The position numbers and the translations under genes are program-made. From Mailhella sp. (GTDB lineage: Bacteria; Desulfobacterota; Desulfovibrionia; Desulfovibrionales; Desulfovibrionaceae), in NCBI GenBank assembly GCA_017522745.1, contig JAFWYI010000268.1:1-12255 (forward strand): a DNA stretch of 12,255 nucleotides, written 5' to 3'. The notes under the pieces are model-generated. The model saw nothing but the letters and a program-made list of their open reading frames with translations. It had not been told where the DNA came from and made no database searches. Of this stretch, positions 6,973 through 12,255 are shown piece by piece. Position 1 is the stretch's first letter; each line of letters begins with the position of its first letter.

Positions 6973-8106
6973 ATGAAGGCACCTTCCATCATCCCCAACC
7001 GGGAATCCTGCTTCACCGATCTCACCATCGACCAGCCTCTGCTTCCGGAATCGCCAGCGGGAGCGGAAGCCATATCGCTGGAAAATATCCTGGACAGTCT
7101 CGATGACGGGATCATCGTCCTCGACCGGCACGGCATCATCCTCAAGGCCAACCCTTCCTTCTGCCGCCTGTTCACCTCCAGCGCCATAGGCCAGAAGGCA
7201 GACGCCATAGTGCCGGATGCTACGTTCCGCGAAATGCTGGACGCCTTCCTGCATGACTTCCTGCCCGATCACCACGCTTCTCCGGCTTTCCGCATCACGC
7301 TGGAAAGCGACCTCGTCCTCAGTGTCCGCATCACGCCCCTGAAAGACAGCTGCCCGTTCTTCCCGCATCAGACCGCACCGTATGCCGTGGTGGTGTTCCA
7401 CAATATCAGCGATCTCGTCCGCCTGAACCGCCGCCGCAGAGAATTCATGGGCGAAGTGGCCCACGAGCTACGTACTCCGCTCACTACCGTGATCGGCTAC
7501 GCCGAAACGGTACTCGACCTTCCGCCGCATCACACGCAGGATCGCCAGAAATTCACCAGCATCATCCTCCGCAACGCGCGCCACATGGCCATGATAGTAG
7601 AGGACATGCTCCAGCTCTCGCGGCTGGAATCCGGCACGGTGCCCCTGCAGCTCACCTGCGTGCGCGCGGCCTTCGTGCTGGAAGACGCTGTGGATGCCTG
7701 TACCCATCTGATGGAAGCGAAGCACCTCGAACTTGATATCCACGTGAACAGAAGCATGAACATCCGGGCCGACGCCCACTACATCACGCAGGTTTTCCGC
7801 AACCTGCTGGAAAATGCCTGCCGTTACGCACCGAGAGGAAGCACTGTCACCATCACCGGAAGGCCATCCCCCTTCGAAGCCATGGCAGAGTTCATCGTGG
7901 AGGATCAGGGCCCCGGGGTACCCCCGCAGGATGTGGAACGCATCTTCGAACGTTTCTACAGAGTGGAAAAAGAAAAGGTCGCGCCGTCCTCCACCGGTCT
8001 CGGGCTTGCCATCTGCAAGCATATCATCGACCGGCACGGGGGCCGCATACAGGCAGAGAAAGGTCCGGGCGGAAAATTCCTGTTCTCGCTCCCGCTGGCA
8101 ACGTAG
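6973..8106 (+). CDS. phoR: PhoR-like PAS sensor histidine kinase without membrane segment
   Basis: A 377-residue histidine kinase, the expected partner of PhoB. It has a PAS domain at about residues 35-150 (ENILDSLDDGIIVLDRHGIILKAN opening), the H box FMGEVAHELRTPLTTVIGY with His164, the N box NLLENACRYAP (277-287), the G1 box EDQGPGVPP (310-318), the F box IFERFYRVEKEK and the G2 box STGLGLAICKHI (340-351). These motifs are typical of PhoR. Unusually, no hydrophobic span is present anywhere in the protein, whereas classical PhoR has N-terminal membrane helices; the reading frame is stopped at 6915 upstream, so a missed N-terminal membrane region is not possible. It is probably cytoplasmic. 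Start: AAGGG seven bases before the ATG, two bases after the phoB stop. It could instead serve a different regulator, but the tight pairing argues for PhoB. Confidence 0.85.
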   Translation: MKAPSIIPNRESCFTDLTIDQPLLPESPAGAEAISLENILDSLDDGIIVLDRHGIILKANPSFCRLFTSSAIGQKADAIVPDATFREMLDAFLHDFLPDHHASPAFRITLESDLVLSVRITPLKDSCPFFPHQTAPYAVVVFHNISDLVRLNRRRREFMGEVAHELRTPLTTVIGYAETVLDLPPHHTQDRQKFTSIILRNARHMAMIVEDMLQLSRLESGTVPLQLTCVRAAFVLEDAVDACTHLMEAKHLELDIHVNRSMNIRADAHYITQVFRNLLENACRYAPRGSTVTITGRPSPFEAMAEFIVEDQGPGVPPQDVERIFERFYRVEKEKVAPSSTGLGLAICKHIIDRHGGRIQAEKGPGGKFLFSLPLAT

Positions 8107-8161
8107 AGCGCGAGACCGCACCTATCTCACCTCCTGCCAACGGAAAATCGCTCACTGCCTG

Positions 8162-8190
8162 TTGACATCATAAAAGAAAATCCATAGAAA
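8162..8190 (+). promoter_or_regulatory. Promoter of the tRNA-Thr gene
   Basis: A consensus -35 box TTGACA (8162-8167) is followed after 17 bases by TAGAAA (8185-8190), a fair -10 box. Transcription would begin just before the tRNA 5' end at 8203. Confidence 0.6.
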
Positions 8191-8202
8191 GAACTTCCAC
8201 AG

Positions 8203-8278
<76 letters not shown>

Positions 8279-8286
8279 TAGAAATC

Positions 8287-8319
8287 AAGCCCTTACGATG
8301 AAAGTCGTGAGGGCTTTTT
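8287..8319 (+). terminator. Terminator of tRNA-Thr
   Basis: AAGCCCTTACGA (8287-8298) pairs with TCGTGAGGGCTT (8305-8316), with one G-T wobble and a six-base loop, then a T run to 8319. It closes the tRNA transcript nine bases after the CCA. Confidence 0.9.
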
Positions 8320-8423
8320 CTGTTATGCTTACAGCTGCGGCGCCCCTCTGCCGCCAGACTTTTCAATTTTGTCATTTTTTCTTCACGCCATACCAGCGCG
8401 TTATACATTTATAGCAAAAAGGG

Positions 8424-8450
8424 TTGACAGAAAAAAATAAAAGGTATTAC
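8424..8450 (+). promoter_or_regulatory. Promoter of the glycine riboswitch-symporter transcript
   Basis: A consensus -35 box TTGACA (8424-8429) is followed by TATTAC (8445-8450) as the likely -10 box, with a rather short 15-base spacer. It is the only good candidate upstream of the riboswitch and gives a leader of nearly 300 bases before the symporter ATG. Confidence 0.5.
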
Positions 8451-8530
8451 ATCGACCTTGCTTTTTAGCAGAAGCACATGATCCCGCTGAAACTGCTTGA
8501 ACGCCGCAAAGCCGACTAGCAGCGGAGGGA

Positions 8531-8644
8531 GCTCTGGAGAATCCCGTCATGGGTGCCGAAGGTGCAAGGCGAAAGCCGAAACTCTCAGGCCAAAGGACAG
8601 AGCTTAGTGCTGTACAGCTATAGCATCTATGGCTGTCCCTAAGC
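8531..8644 (+). promoter_or_regulatory. Glycine riboswitch, single aptamer with 3' pairing element
   Basis: The glycine aptamer core is clear: GCTCTGGAGA (8531-8540), GTGCCGAAGGTGCAA (8553-8567), CCGAAACTCTCAGGC (8576-8590) and AAAGGACAGAGC (8592-8603). P1 is formed by GCTCT (8531-8535) and AGAGC (8599-8603). Directly after it a second helix, GCTTAG (8602-8607) with CTAAGC (8639-8644), encloses the hairpin ACAGCTATAG (8614-8623) / CTATGGCTGT (8627-8636). This fits the rudimentary 'ghost' partner known from single-aptamer glycine riboswitches. A terminator follows at 8654, so control is by transcription attenuation. The target is an alanine/glycine symporter. Whether glycine turns it on or off cannot be read from sequence alone. 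Confidence 0.92.
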
Positions 8645-8653
8645 ATTTCTCTG

Positions 8654-8687
8654 GAGCAAATCTCGTGTCGTGATTTGCTCTTTTTTT
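8654..8687 (+). terminator. Riboswitch-controlled intrinsic terminator
   Basis: GAGCAAATC (8654-8662) and GATTTGCTC (8672-8680) form a perfect nine-base-pair stem with a nine-base loop, followed by seven T. It sits between the glycine aptamer and the symporter start codon and is the expected expression platform. Confidence 0.9.
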
Positions 8688-8750
8688 GTCTCGGAACCCC
8701 GGTGCGTTGAAAAGCCACATCGGCTCCGGTAAACCTCTAAAGGATTTGTC

Positions 8751-10103
8751 ATGGAATTCATTGCTTCCTTTGTCGATGCAGTCAACAACGTGCTCTGGGG
8801 TTGGCTCCTTCTCTTCCTCCTCTGCGGTACCGGCATCTACTACACTTTCCGCCTGCGTTTCATCCAGCTCCGCAAACTGCCCTACGCCTTCAAGCGTCTG
8901 TTCGCCAACATCTCTCTGCACGGTGAAAGCGCCGACAAGACCGGCATGAGTTCCTTCCAGGCCCTCACCACCGCCATCGCCGCTCAGGTGGGTACCGGTA
9001 ACATCGCCGGTGCTGCTACCGCTATCGCCGCTGGTGGCCCCGGTGCCATCTTCTGGATGTGGCTGAGCGCCTTCTTCGGCATGGCTACCAACTACTCCGA
9101 AGCCGTGCTCGCTCTGAACTACAAGGAAAGCAATGAAAAGGGCGAAACCGTTGGCGGCCCCGCCTACTACATCCGCGCCGCTTTCAAGGGTTCCTTCGGT
9201 AAGGCTCTTGCCGCGTTCTTCTCCATCGCCATCATCATCGCCCTTGGTTTCTTCGGCAACATGGTGCAGTCCAACTCCATCGGCGATGCCTTCTCCAACG
9301 CCTTCAAGATCGACCCTGTGTACGTCGGTGTGGTCGTGGCTTTCGTGTCCGCTGCCATCTTCATCGGCGGCACCAAGCGCATCGCCTTCGTGATGGAAAA
9401 GCTCGTGCCCTGCATGGCTGTCCTCTATGTGGTCGGCTGCCTCGTCGTCATCCTTGCTAACATCACCGAACTGCCCAGCGCCTTCAAGACCATCTTCGTG
9501 ATGGCCTTCAGCCCCGAATCCGCTGGTGGCGGCGCCCTCGGTATCACCATCCAGAAGGCTATGCGCTTCGGTGTGGCCCGCGGCCTGTTCTCCAACGAAG
9601 CTGGTATGGGTTCTACTCCTCACGCTCACGCTCTTGCCAAGGTCAAGCATCCTGACGATCAGGGCGTCATGGCTATGATGGGCGTGTTCATCGACACCTT
9701 CATCGTTCTCACCTGCACCGCTCTCGTCATCGTCATCACCGGCGTGTGGGACGACGGCGCTACCGGTACCGCTCTTGCCCAGCAGGCCTTCGGCACTGTG
9801 TTCGGTCCCTTCGGCAACATCTACATCGCCATCTGCCTGCTCTTCTTCGCCTTCTCCACCATCATCGGCTGGTACTTCTTCGGCGAAACCAACGTGAAGT
9901 CCATGCTCGGCACCGCTTATGTGAAGTGGTACACCCTCATCGTGGTCGGCTTCATCGTACTCGGCTCCGGCCTCAAGGTCGACCTCGTGTGGAACATGTC
10001 CGACATGTTCAACGGTCTCATGGTCCTGCCCAACCTTCTCGCCCTGCTCGCCCTCTCCGGCGTGGTCGTGAAGATCGCCAAGTCCAAGGACTCCGAAAAG
10101 TAA
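8751..10103 (+). CDS. Alanine/glycine:cation symporter (AGCS family)
   Basis: A 450-residue inner-membrane protein that should import alanine or glycine together with sodium ions. Many hydrophobic helices run along its length. The family signature GGPGAIFWMWLSAFFGMATNY is at residues 95-115, preceded by the conserved QVGTGNIAGAATAIAAG (79-95) and followed by GGPAYYI (135-141) and RGLFSNEAGMGSTPHAHA (277-294), all hallmarks of AGCS/AlsT/DagA transporters. Length is normal. AAAGGA lies about seven bases before the ATG. The glycine riboswitch upstream supports glycine (and alanine) as substrates. Codon use is strongly biased (GGT, GCT, GGC, ATC, AAG), suggesting high expression, unlike the phoR gene nearby. 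A clear terminator follows, so it is a single-gene unit. A catabolic role, feeding glycine or alanine into central metabolism, is plausible but inferred. Confidence 0.95.
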   Translation: MEFIASFVDAVNNVLWGWLLLFLLCGTGIYYTFRLRFIQLRKLPYAFKRLFANISLHGESADKTGMSSFQALTTAIAAQVGTGNIAGAATAIAAGGPGAIFWMWLSAFFGMATNYSEAVLALNYKESNEKGETVGGPAYYIRAAFKGSFGKALAAFFSIAIIIALGFFGNMVQSNSIGDAFSNAFKIDPVYVGVVVAFVSAAIFIGGTKRIAFVMEKLVPCMAVLYVVGCLVVILANITELPSAFKTIFVMAFSPESAGGGALGITIQKAMRFGVARGLFSNEAGMGSTPHAHALAKVKHPDDQGVMAMMGVFIDTFIVLTCTALVIVITGVWDDGATGTALAQQAFGTVFGPFGNIYIAICLLFFAFSTIIGWYFFGETNVKSMLGTAYVKWYTLIVVGFIVLGSGLKVDLVWNMSDMFNGLMVLPNLLALLALSGVVVKIAKSKDSEK

Positions 10104-10128
10104 GATCCTCTGAACCTTACTGAATCTG

Positions 10129-10160
10129 AAGGCCCGGTCTGCAAGGATCGGGCCTTTCTT
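10129..10160 (+). terminator. Terminator of the symporter gene
   Basis: AAGGCCCG (10129-10136) pairs with CGGGCCTT (10149-10156), loop of 12 bases, followed by a T-rich tail. It lies 26 bases after the symporter stop codon. Confidence 0.85.
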
Positions 10161-10175
10161 TGCGCCCTACGCCCA

Positions 10176-10205
10176 TTGCGAACTGCTCGGTTTTGCTGAT
10201 ATAAT
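10176..10205 (+). promoter_or_regulatory. Promoter of the tenA-like gene
   Basis: TTGCGA (10176-10181) and a perfect TATAAT (10200-10205) are 18 bases apart and lie 23 bases before the start codon. The short leader leaves no room for a thiamine (TPP) riboswitch, which often controls tenA genes. Confidence 0.6.
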
Positions 10206-10228
10206 AACAAAAAACTCCGGGGCATATC

Positions 10229-11041
10229 ATGAAACAGGAAAAACTCTCACGTCGCCGTTTTCTCTTCTCCGCCGCTACCCTTGCCGGAGGAACTCTTCTC
10301 TGCGGACTTTCCCCCGCCCTTGCTTCTCCTGGGATGACCTGTGCCGCATCTCGGGGCATGCCCGCCTTCCTCGATCCGCGGGGCTGGAGCGGCGACGCAT
10401 GGAATGCCGCTCTCCCGACGTTCAAGAAAATACAGGAACACCCCTTCATTTCCGGCCTTGCCGACGGCACTCTTCCTGAAGATGTGTTCGCCTACTACGT
10501 CCGGCAGGACGCGCTCTATCTGGAGAATTACGCCCGGGTCTTGGCTACCATTGCCGCACGCCTGCCCAAGCAGGAACAGCGCGTCCTCATGGAAGGCTTC
10601 ATCAAGGACACCATCGCGGCTGAACGCTACATGCACGAGCTGTACCAAAGCATGGATGCGAAGCATCTGCCGTCTGCGCCCGCCAAGGCTTCCCCTACCT
10701 GCCAGAAATACATGGAATACGAAGCCCGCATGGCCGCCGAAGCTCCTGTGGAAGTCGCCTGCGCCGTTATCCTGCCCTGCTTCACCGTTTATCAGCAGGT
10801 CGGCGAACATCTGCTGACCACTCGCAGAAAAGCTGGAAATCCTTACAACGACTGGATAGACGCCTACGCAGACCCGGCGTTCGATAAGGCCACCCGCGCC
10901 GCTGTAGCCCTGTGCGACGAACTTGCGGCCGCCGCCCCCACTTCCATCTGGAAACAGATGACGGAAGCCTATGTCCAGTCCACCCGCATGGAATGGGCGT
11001 TCTGGGACAGCGCATGGAAAAAGGAAAGCACTCCTGCGTAA
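10229..11041 (+). CDS. tenA: TenA/thiaminase II-family protein with Tat export signal
   Basis: A 270-residue protein. Residues 1-32 form a twin-arginine signal: SRRRFLFSAA (7-16), a hydrophobic stretch, then ALA (30-32) as a likely signal peptidase site. The mature part is a TenA-fold domain beginning near HPFISGLADGTLPEDVFAYYVRQD. Residues equivalent to the B. subtilis TenA active site appear kept: Asp94 and Tyr97 (QDALYL), Tyr161, nucleophile Cys184 and Tyr188 (LPCFTVY) and Glu255 (RMEWAFWDSAW). TenA enzymes normally act in the cytoplasm and hydrolyse aminopyrimidines to salvage thiamine pyrimidine. Here the product would be folded, then exported to the periplasm. No thiamine gene or TPP riboswitch is adjacent. 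The start has only a weak Shine-Dalgarno (GGGG), but moving it would remove the signal. Substrate is unknown: thiamine breakdown products or thiamine itself are the natural guesses. Single-gene unit with its own promoter and terminator. Confidence 0.85.
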   Translation: MKQEKLSRRRFLFSAATLAGGTLLCGLSPALASPGMTCAASRGMPAFLDPRGWSGDAWNAALPTFKKIQEHPFISGLADGTLPEDVFAYYVRQDALYLENYARVLATIAARLPKQEQRVLMEGFIKDTIAAERYMHELYQSMDAKHLPSAPAKASPTCQKYMEYEARMAAEAPVEVACAVILPCFTVYQQVGEHLLTTRRKAGNPYNDWIDAYADPAFDKATRAAVALCDELAAAAPTSIWKQMTEAYVQSTRMEWAFWDSAWKKESTPA

Positions 11042-11066
11042 GCCACCTCCCCTTCTCTGAAAGACG

Positions 11067-11108
11067 AAAAAAGACCGCCGCCCGGAACTCCGAGCGACGG
11101 TCTTTTTT
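11067..11108 (+). terminator. Terminator between tenA and folE2, bidirectional
   Basis: AAAAAAGACCG (11067-11077) pairs perfectly with CGGTCTTTTTT (11098-11108). An inner CGC/GCG pairing lengthens the stem. T runs arise on both strands, so it can end both tenA and the converging folE2. Confidence 0.9.
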
Positions 11109-11156
11109 GATTTGTTATCAATAATGGTGACTTTCTGTCTTGGCACTATCGGTATG

Positions 11157-11966
11157 TTACACCTCACACCGGCGTTCGATGCAGGCGAAAGCGTTGTGCC
11201 CATGGATGGATTCCTCGCTTTCAACTTCCACGCTGAACCATGTGACAGCACTGTGCTTTTCCAGTTTTGCCGCCACGTTACGCACCACGTCTTCCACGAA
11301 GAGCGCGTTGTCATAAGCCAGCTCGGTCACGTATTTCTCGTCCGGACGTTTGAGCAGGGCATAAATGGGAGCAGAGCCGGACTCCTCGGCAATGTCGATG
11401 AAGCCTTCGAGCCATTCAAAACGGCTCATGCGTACAGCAAGCCTCACCATGGCACGCTGGCCATGGGCTCCAGCACGGCTGATAGCTTTGGAACAGGGGC
11501 AAACCGTGGTGACCGGGACTTCCAGTTCCAGCAGAAAACTCGGACGCTCGCTGCCCAGCTCAAGCTCGCCCGTAAGCCGACAGGAATAACGCACAGGGGC
11601 GCCATGCCCGGTGACAGGAGCCTTGCGGATGCGGAAATAAGGAAAGCTGAAACGCGCATAGGCGCGGCGGGCATGCAGACGCTCCAGGACATCGGAAAGC
11701 AGACGCTTCATGGAGGCGTAATCCAGCTCTTCGCCGCTCAGTTCACGCCAGTCCTCCAGCGCTTCCACAAAACGACTCATGTGCGTGCCCTTGAAGGCCG
11801 CAGGCAGATCCACGCCCATGTCAACGGAAGCCACCGTGTGCTGACGCCCGGCGTCGCGATCCTTCACAACCAGCGGAAGCTCCACGCGCTTCACACCAAC
11901 ACGGTCGATGTCCAGCGCCACAGTCGAGGGACTGCTCTGCACGTCCTGTAAAACAGCTTCTTCCAT
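11157..11966 (-). CDS. folE2: GTP cyclohydrolase I, type IB (FolE2)
   Basis: A 269-residue cytoplasmic enzyme that opens GTP to dihydroneopterin triphosphate, the first step toward folate and also toward queuosine. It shows the FolE2 (COG1469) pattern: DVQ (8-10), [13 protein letters not shown] (20-32), [14 protein letters not shown] (53-66), [21 protein letters not shown] (151-171) with the CPCS cysteines 156 and 158 and His168, [16 protein letters not shown] (215-230) and the end [10 protein letters not shown] (252-261). Length is normal for the family. GGAG six bases before the ATG supports the start. FolE2 enzymes do not depend on zinc in the way FolE does and are often induced under zinc shortage, but I see no clear Zur-type operator upstream. 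It is transcribed alone, toward tenA, and shares a bidirectional terminator with it. Confidence 0.95.
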   Translation of the reverse strand: MEEAVLQDVQSSPSTVALDIDRVGVKRVELPLVVKDRDAGRQHTVASVDMGVDLPAAFKGTHMSRFVEALEDWRELSGEELDYASMKRLLSDVLERLHARRAYARFSFPYFRIRKAPVTGHGAPVRYSCRLTGELELGSERPSFLLELEVPVTTVCPCSKAISRAGAHGQRAMVRLAVRMSRFEWLEGFIDIAEESGSAPIYALLKRPDEKYVTELAYDNALFVEDVVRNVAAKLEKHSAVTWFSVEVESEESIHGHNAFACIERRCEV

Positions 11967-12034
11967 ATCCAGCTCCAGAAAAATTTCCTGCCCTCATGGA
12001 TACTAGATTGAGGAAGGACAGGCAAGATGGGAGA

Positions 12035-12085
12035 TGTGGGGCGCTGCCCCACACCCCGCCGGGGAAATAATTCCCCCGGACCCCC
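12035..12085. repeat. REP-like double palindrome
   Basis: Two GC-rich inverted repeats stand side by side: TGTGGGGC (12035-12042) with GCCCCACA (12046-12053), and CCGGGG (12059-12064) with CCCCGG (12074-12079), the latter with AAATAATT and a bulged C in the loop, then GACCCCC. The form (GGGGC-gct-GCCCC, ACCCCGCCGGGG, CCCCCGGACCCCC) resembles intergenic palindromes I recall as frequent in Desulfovibrio-type genomes. Only one copy is in this window, so its repetitive nature is inferred. It lies 3' of the partial gene at the right edge and 5' of folE2. Confidence 0.5.
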
Positions 12086-12100
12086 TAATTCTGAGGCCGT

Positions 12101-12253
12101 CTAACAAAAGTCATCAAAGACATCTCCTCCTGTCCATTCTCGACCAAGAGCTATCGTATAATATTTATCAACAGAATCCTCTGTAAAATACGTCTGATGT
12201 GTATGCCTAAACGTATAGTCAATATATGTTATTTTATATAAAACCCACGGTTT
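12101..12253 (-). CDS. Hypothetical protein, C-terminal fragment (5' end outside window)
   Basis: An open frame of 50 codons enters from the right edge on the minus strand and stops with TAG at 12101. No start codon is needed inside the window, since the gene continues outside. The visible end reads KPWVLYKITY...ALGREWTGGDVFDDFC, rich in Tyr, Thr and Asp. It uses AT-rich codons (TAT, GAT, ATA, ACG, AAA), in sharp contrast with the GC-rich genes to its left, which hints at horizontal acquisition. I do not recognise the family. The bias toward A/T in third positions and the lack of stops support coding, but 50 codons in AT-rich DNA is limited proof. Confidence 0.5.
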   Translation of the reverse strand, partial: KPWVLYKITYIDYTFRHTHQTYFTEDSVDKYYTIALGREWTGGDVFDDFC

Positions 12254-12255
12254 GA

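Noticed and set aside
8107..8161. Terminator directly after phoR
   Set aside because: Only a distant GAGCG/CGCTC pair is present, without a T run; the stretch holds no supported feature.
8604..9650. A 348-codon open frame on the minus strand across the symporter gene and riboswitch terminator
   Set aside because: It is a shadow of the strongly biased symporter gene; low-complexity His/Gly/Glu/Asp composition and no domain.
11967..12034. Zur-type operator or a clear promoter before folE2
   Set aside because: TTGCCT and TAGTAT on the minus strand are only 14 bases apart, and no convincing zinc-operator palindrome is visible.

Overview
The window reads like a chromosomal segment of a sulfate-reducer-type bacterium of the Desulfovibrionales (Desulfovibrio, Bilophila or Mailhella-like). 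This is an inference from the very long PEP synthase, the REP-like GC-rich palindromes, the FolE2-type GTP cyclohydrolase and the overall moderately high GC; no rRNA or taxon-specific marker is present to prove it.

Layout. (1) At the left edge is the 3' part of an EnvZ-like membrane sensor histidine kinase on the + strand, closed by a strong hairpin terminator that can also serve the converging operon. (2) A minus-strand pair, gap then ppsA, encodes glyceraldehyde-3-phosphate dehydrogenase and a 1149-residue phosphoenolpyruvate synthase. Together they suggest a gluconeogenic unit. The GAPDH lacks the usual NAD-selecting residues, so it may prefer NADP(H). (3) A spacer of about 500 bases separates gap from the divergent + strand phoB-phoR two-component operon. 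Each side of this spacer carries phased 11-base GTCA/GACA repeats next to a -10 box, which look like Pho boxes facing both ways. (4) A tRNA-Thr(CGT) gene has its own promoter and terminator. (5) A glycine riboswitch with an intrinsic terminator precedes an alanine/glycine:cation symporter gene. (6) A TenA-family protein carrying a twin-arginine export signal has its own promoter and terminator. (7) folE2 lies on the minus strand. (8) A REP-like double palindrome is followed by the 3' end of an AT-rich, unrecognised minus-strand gene that runs off the right edge.

How the genes may work together. PhoBR would sense phosphate limitation, and the divergent Pho-type promoter would tie gap (and by read-through ppsA) to the same signal. 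The glycine riboswitch ties amino-acid uptake to intracellular glycine. The remaining genes appear to be independent single-gene units, each with its own terminator. No transposase, integrase, CRISPR array or phage gene was found.

The observations most worth a second look are the two-way Pho-type control region, the Tat-exported TenA homologue with its active-site residues kept, the altered cofactor residues of GAPDH, and a PhoR without any membrane segment.
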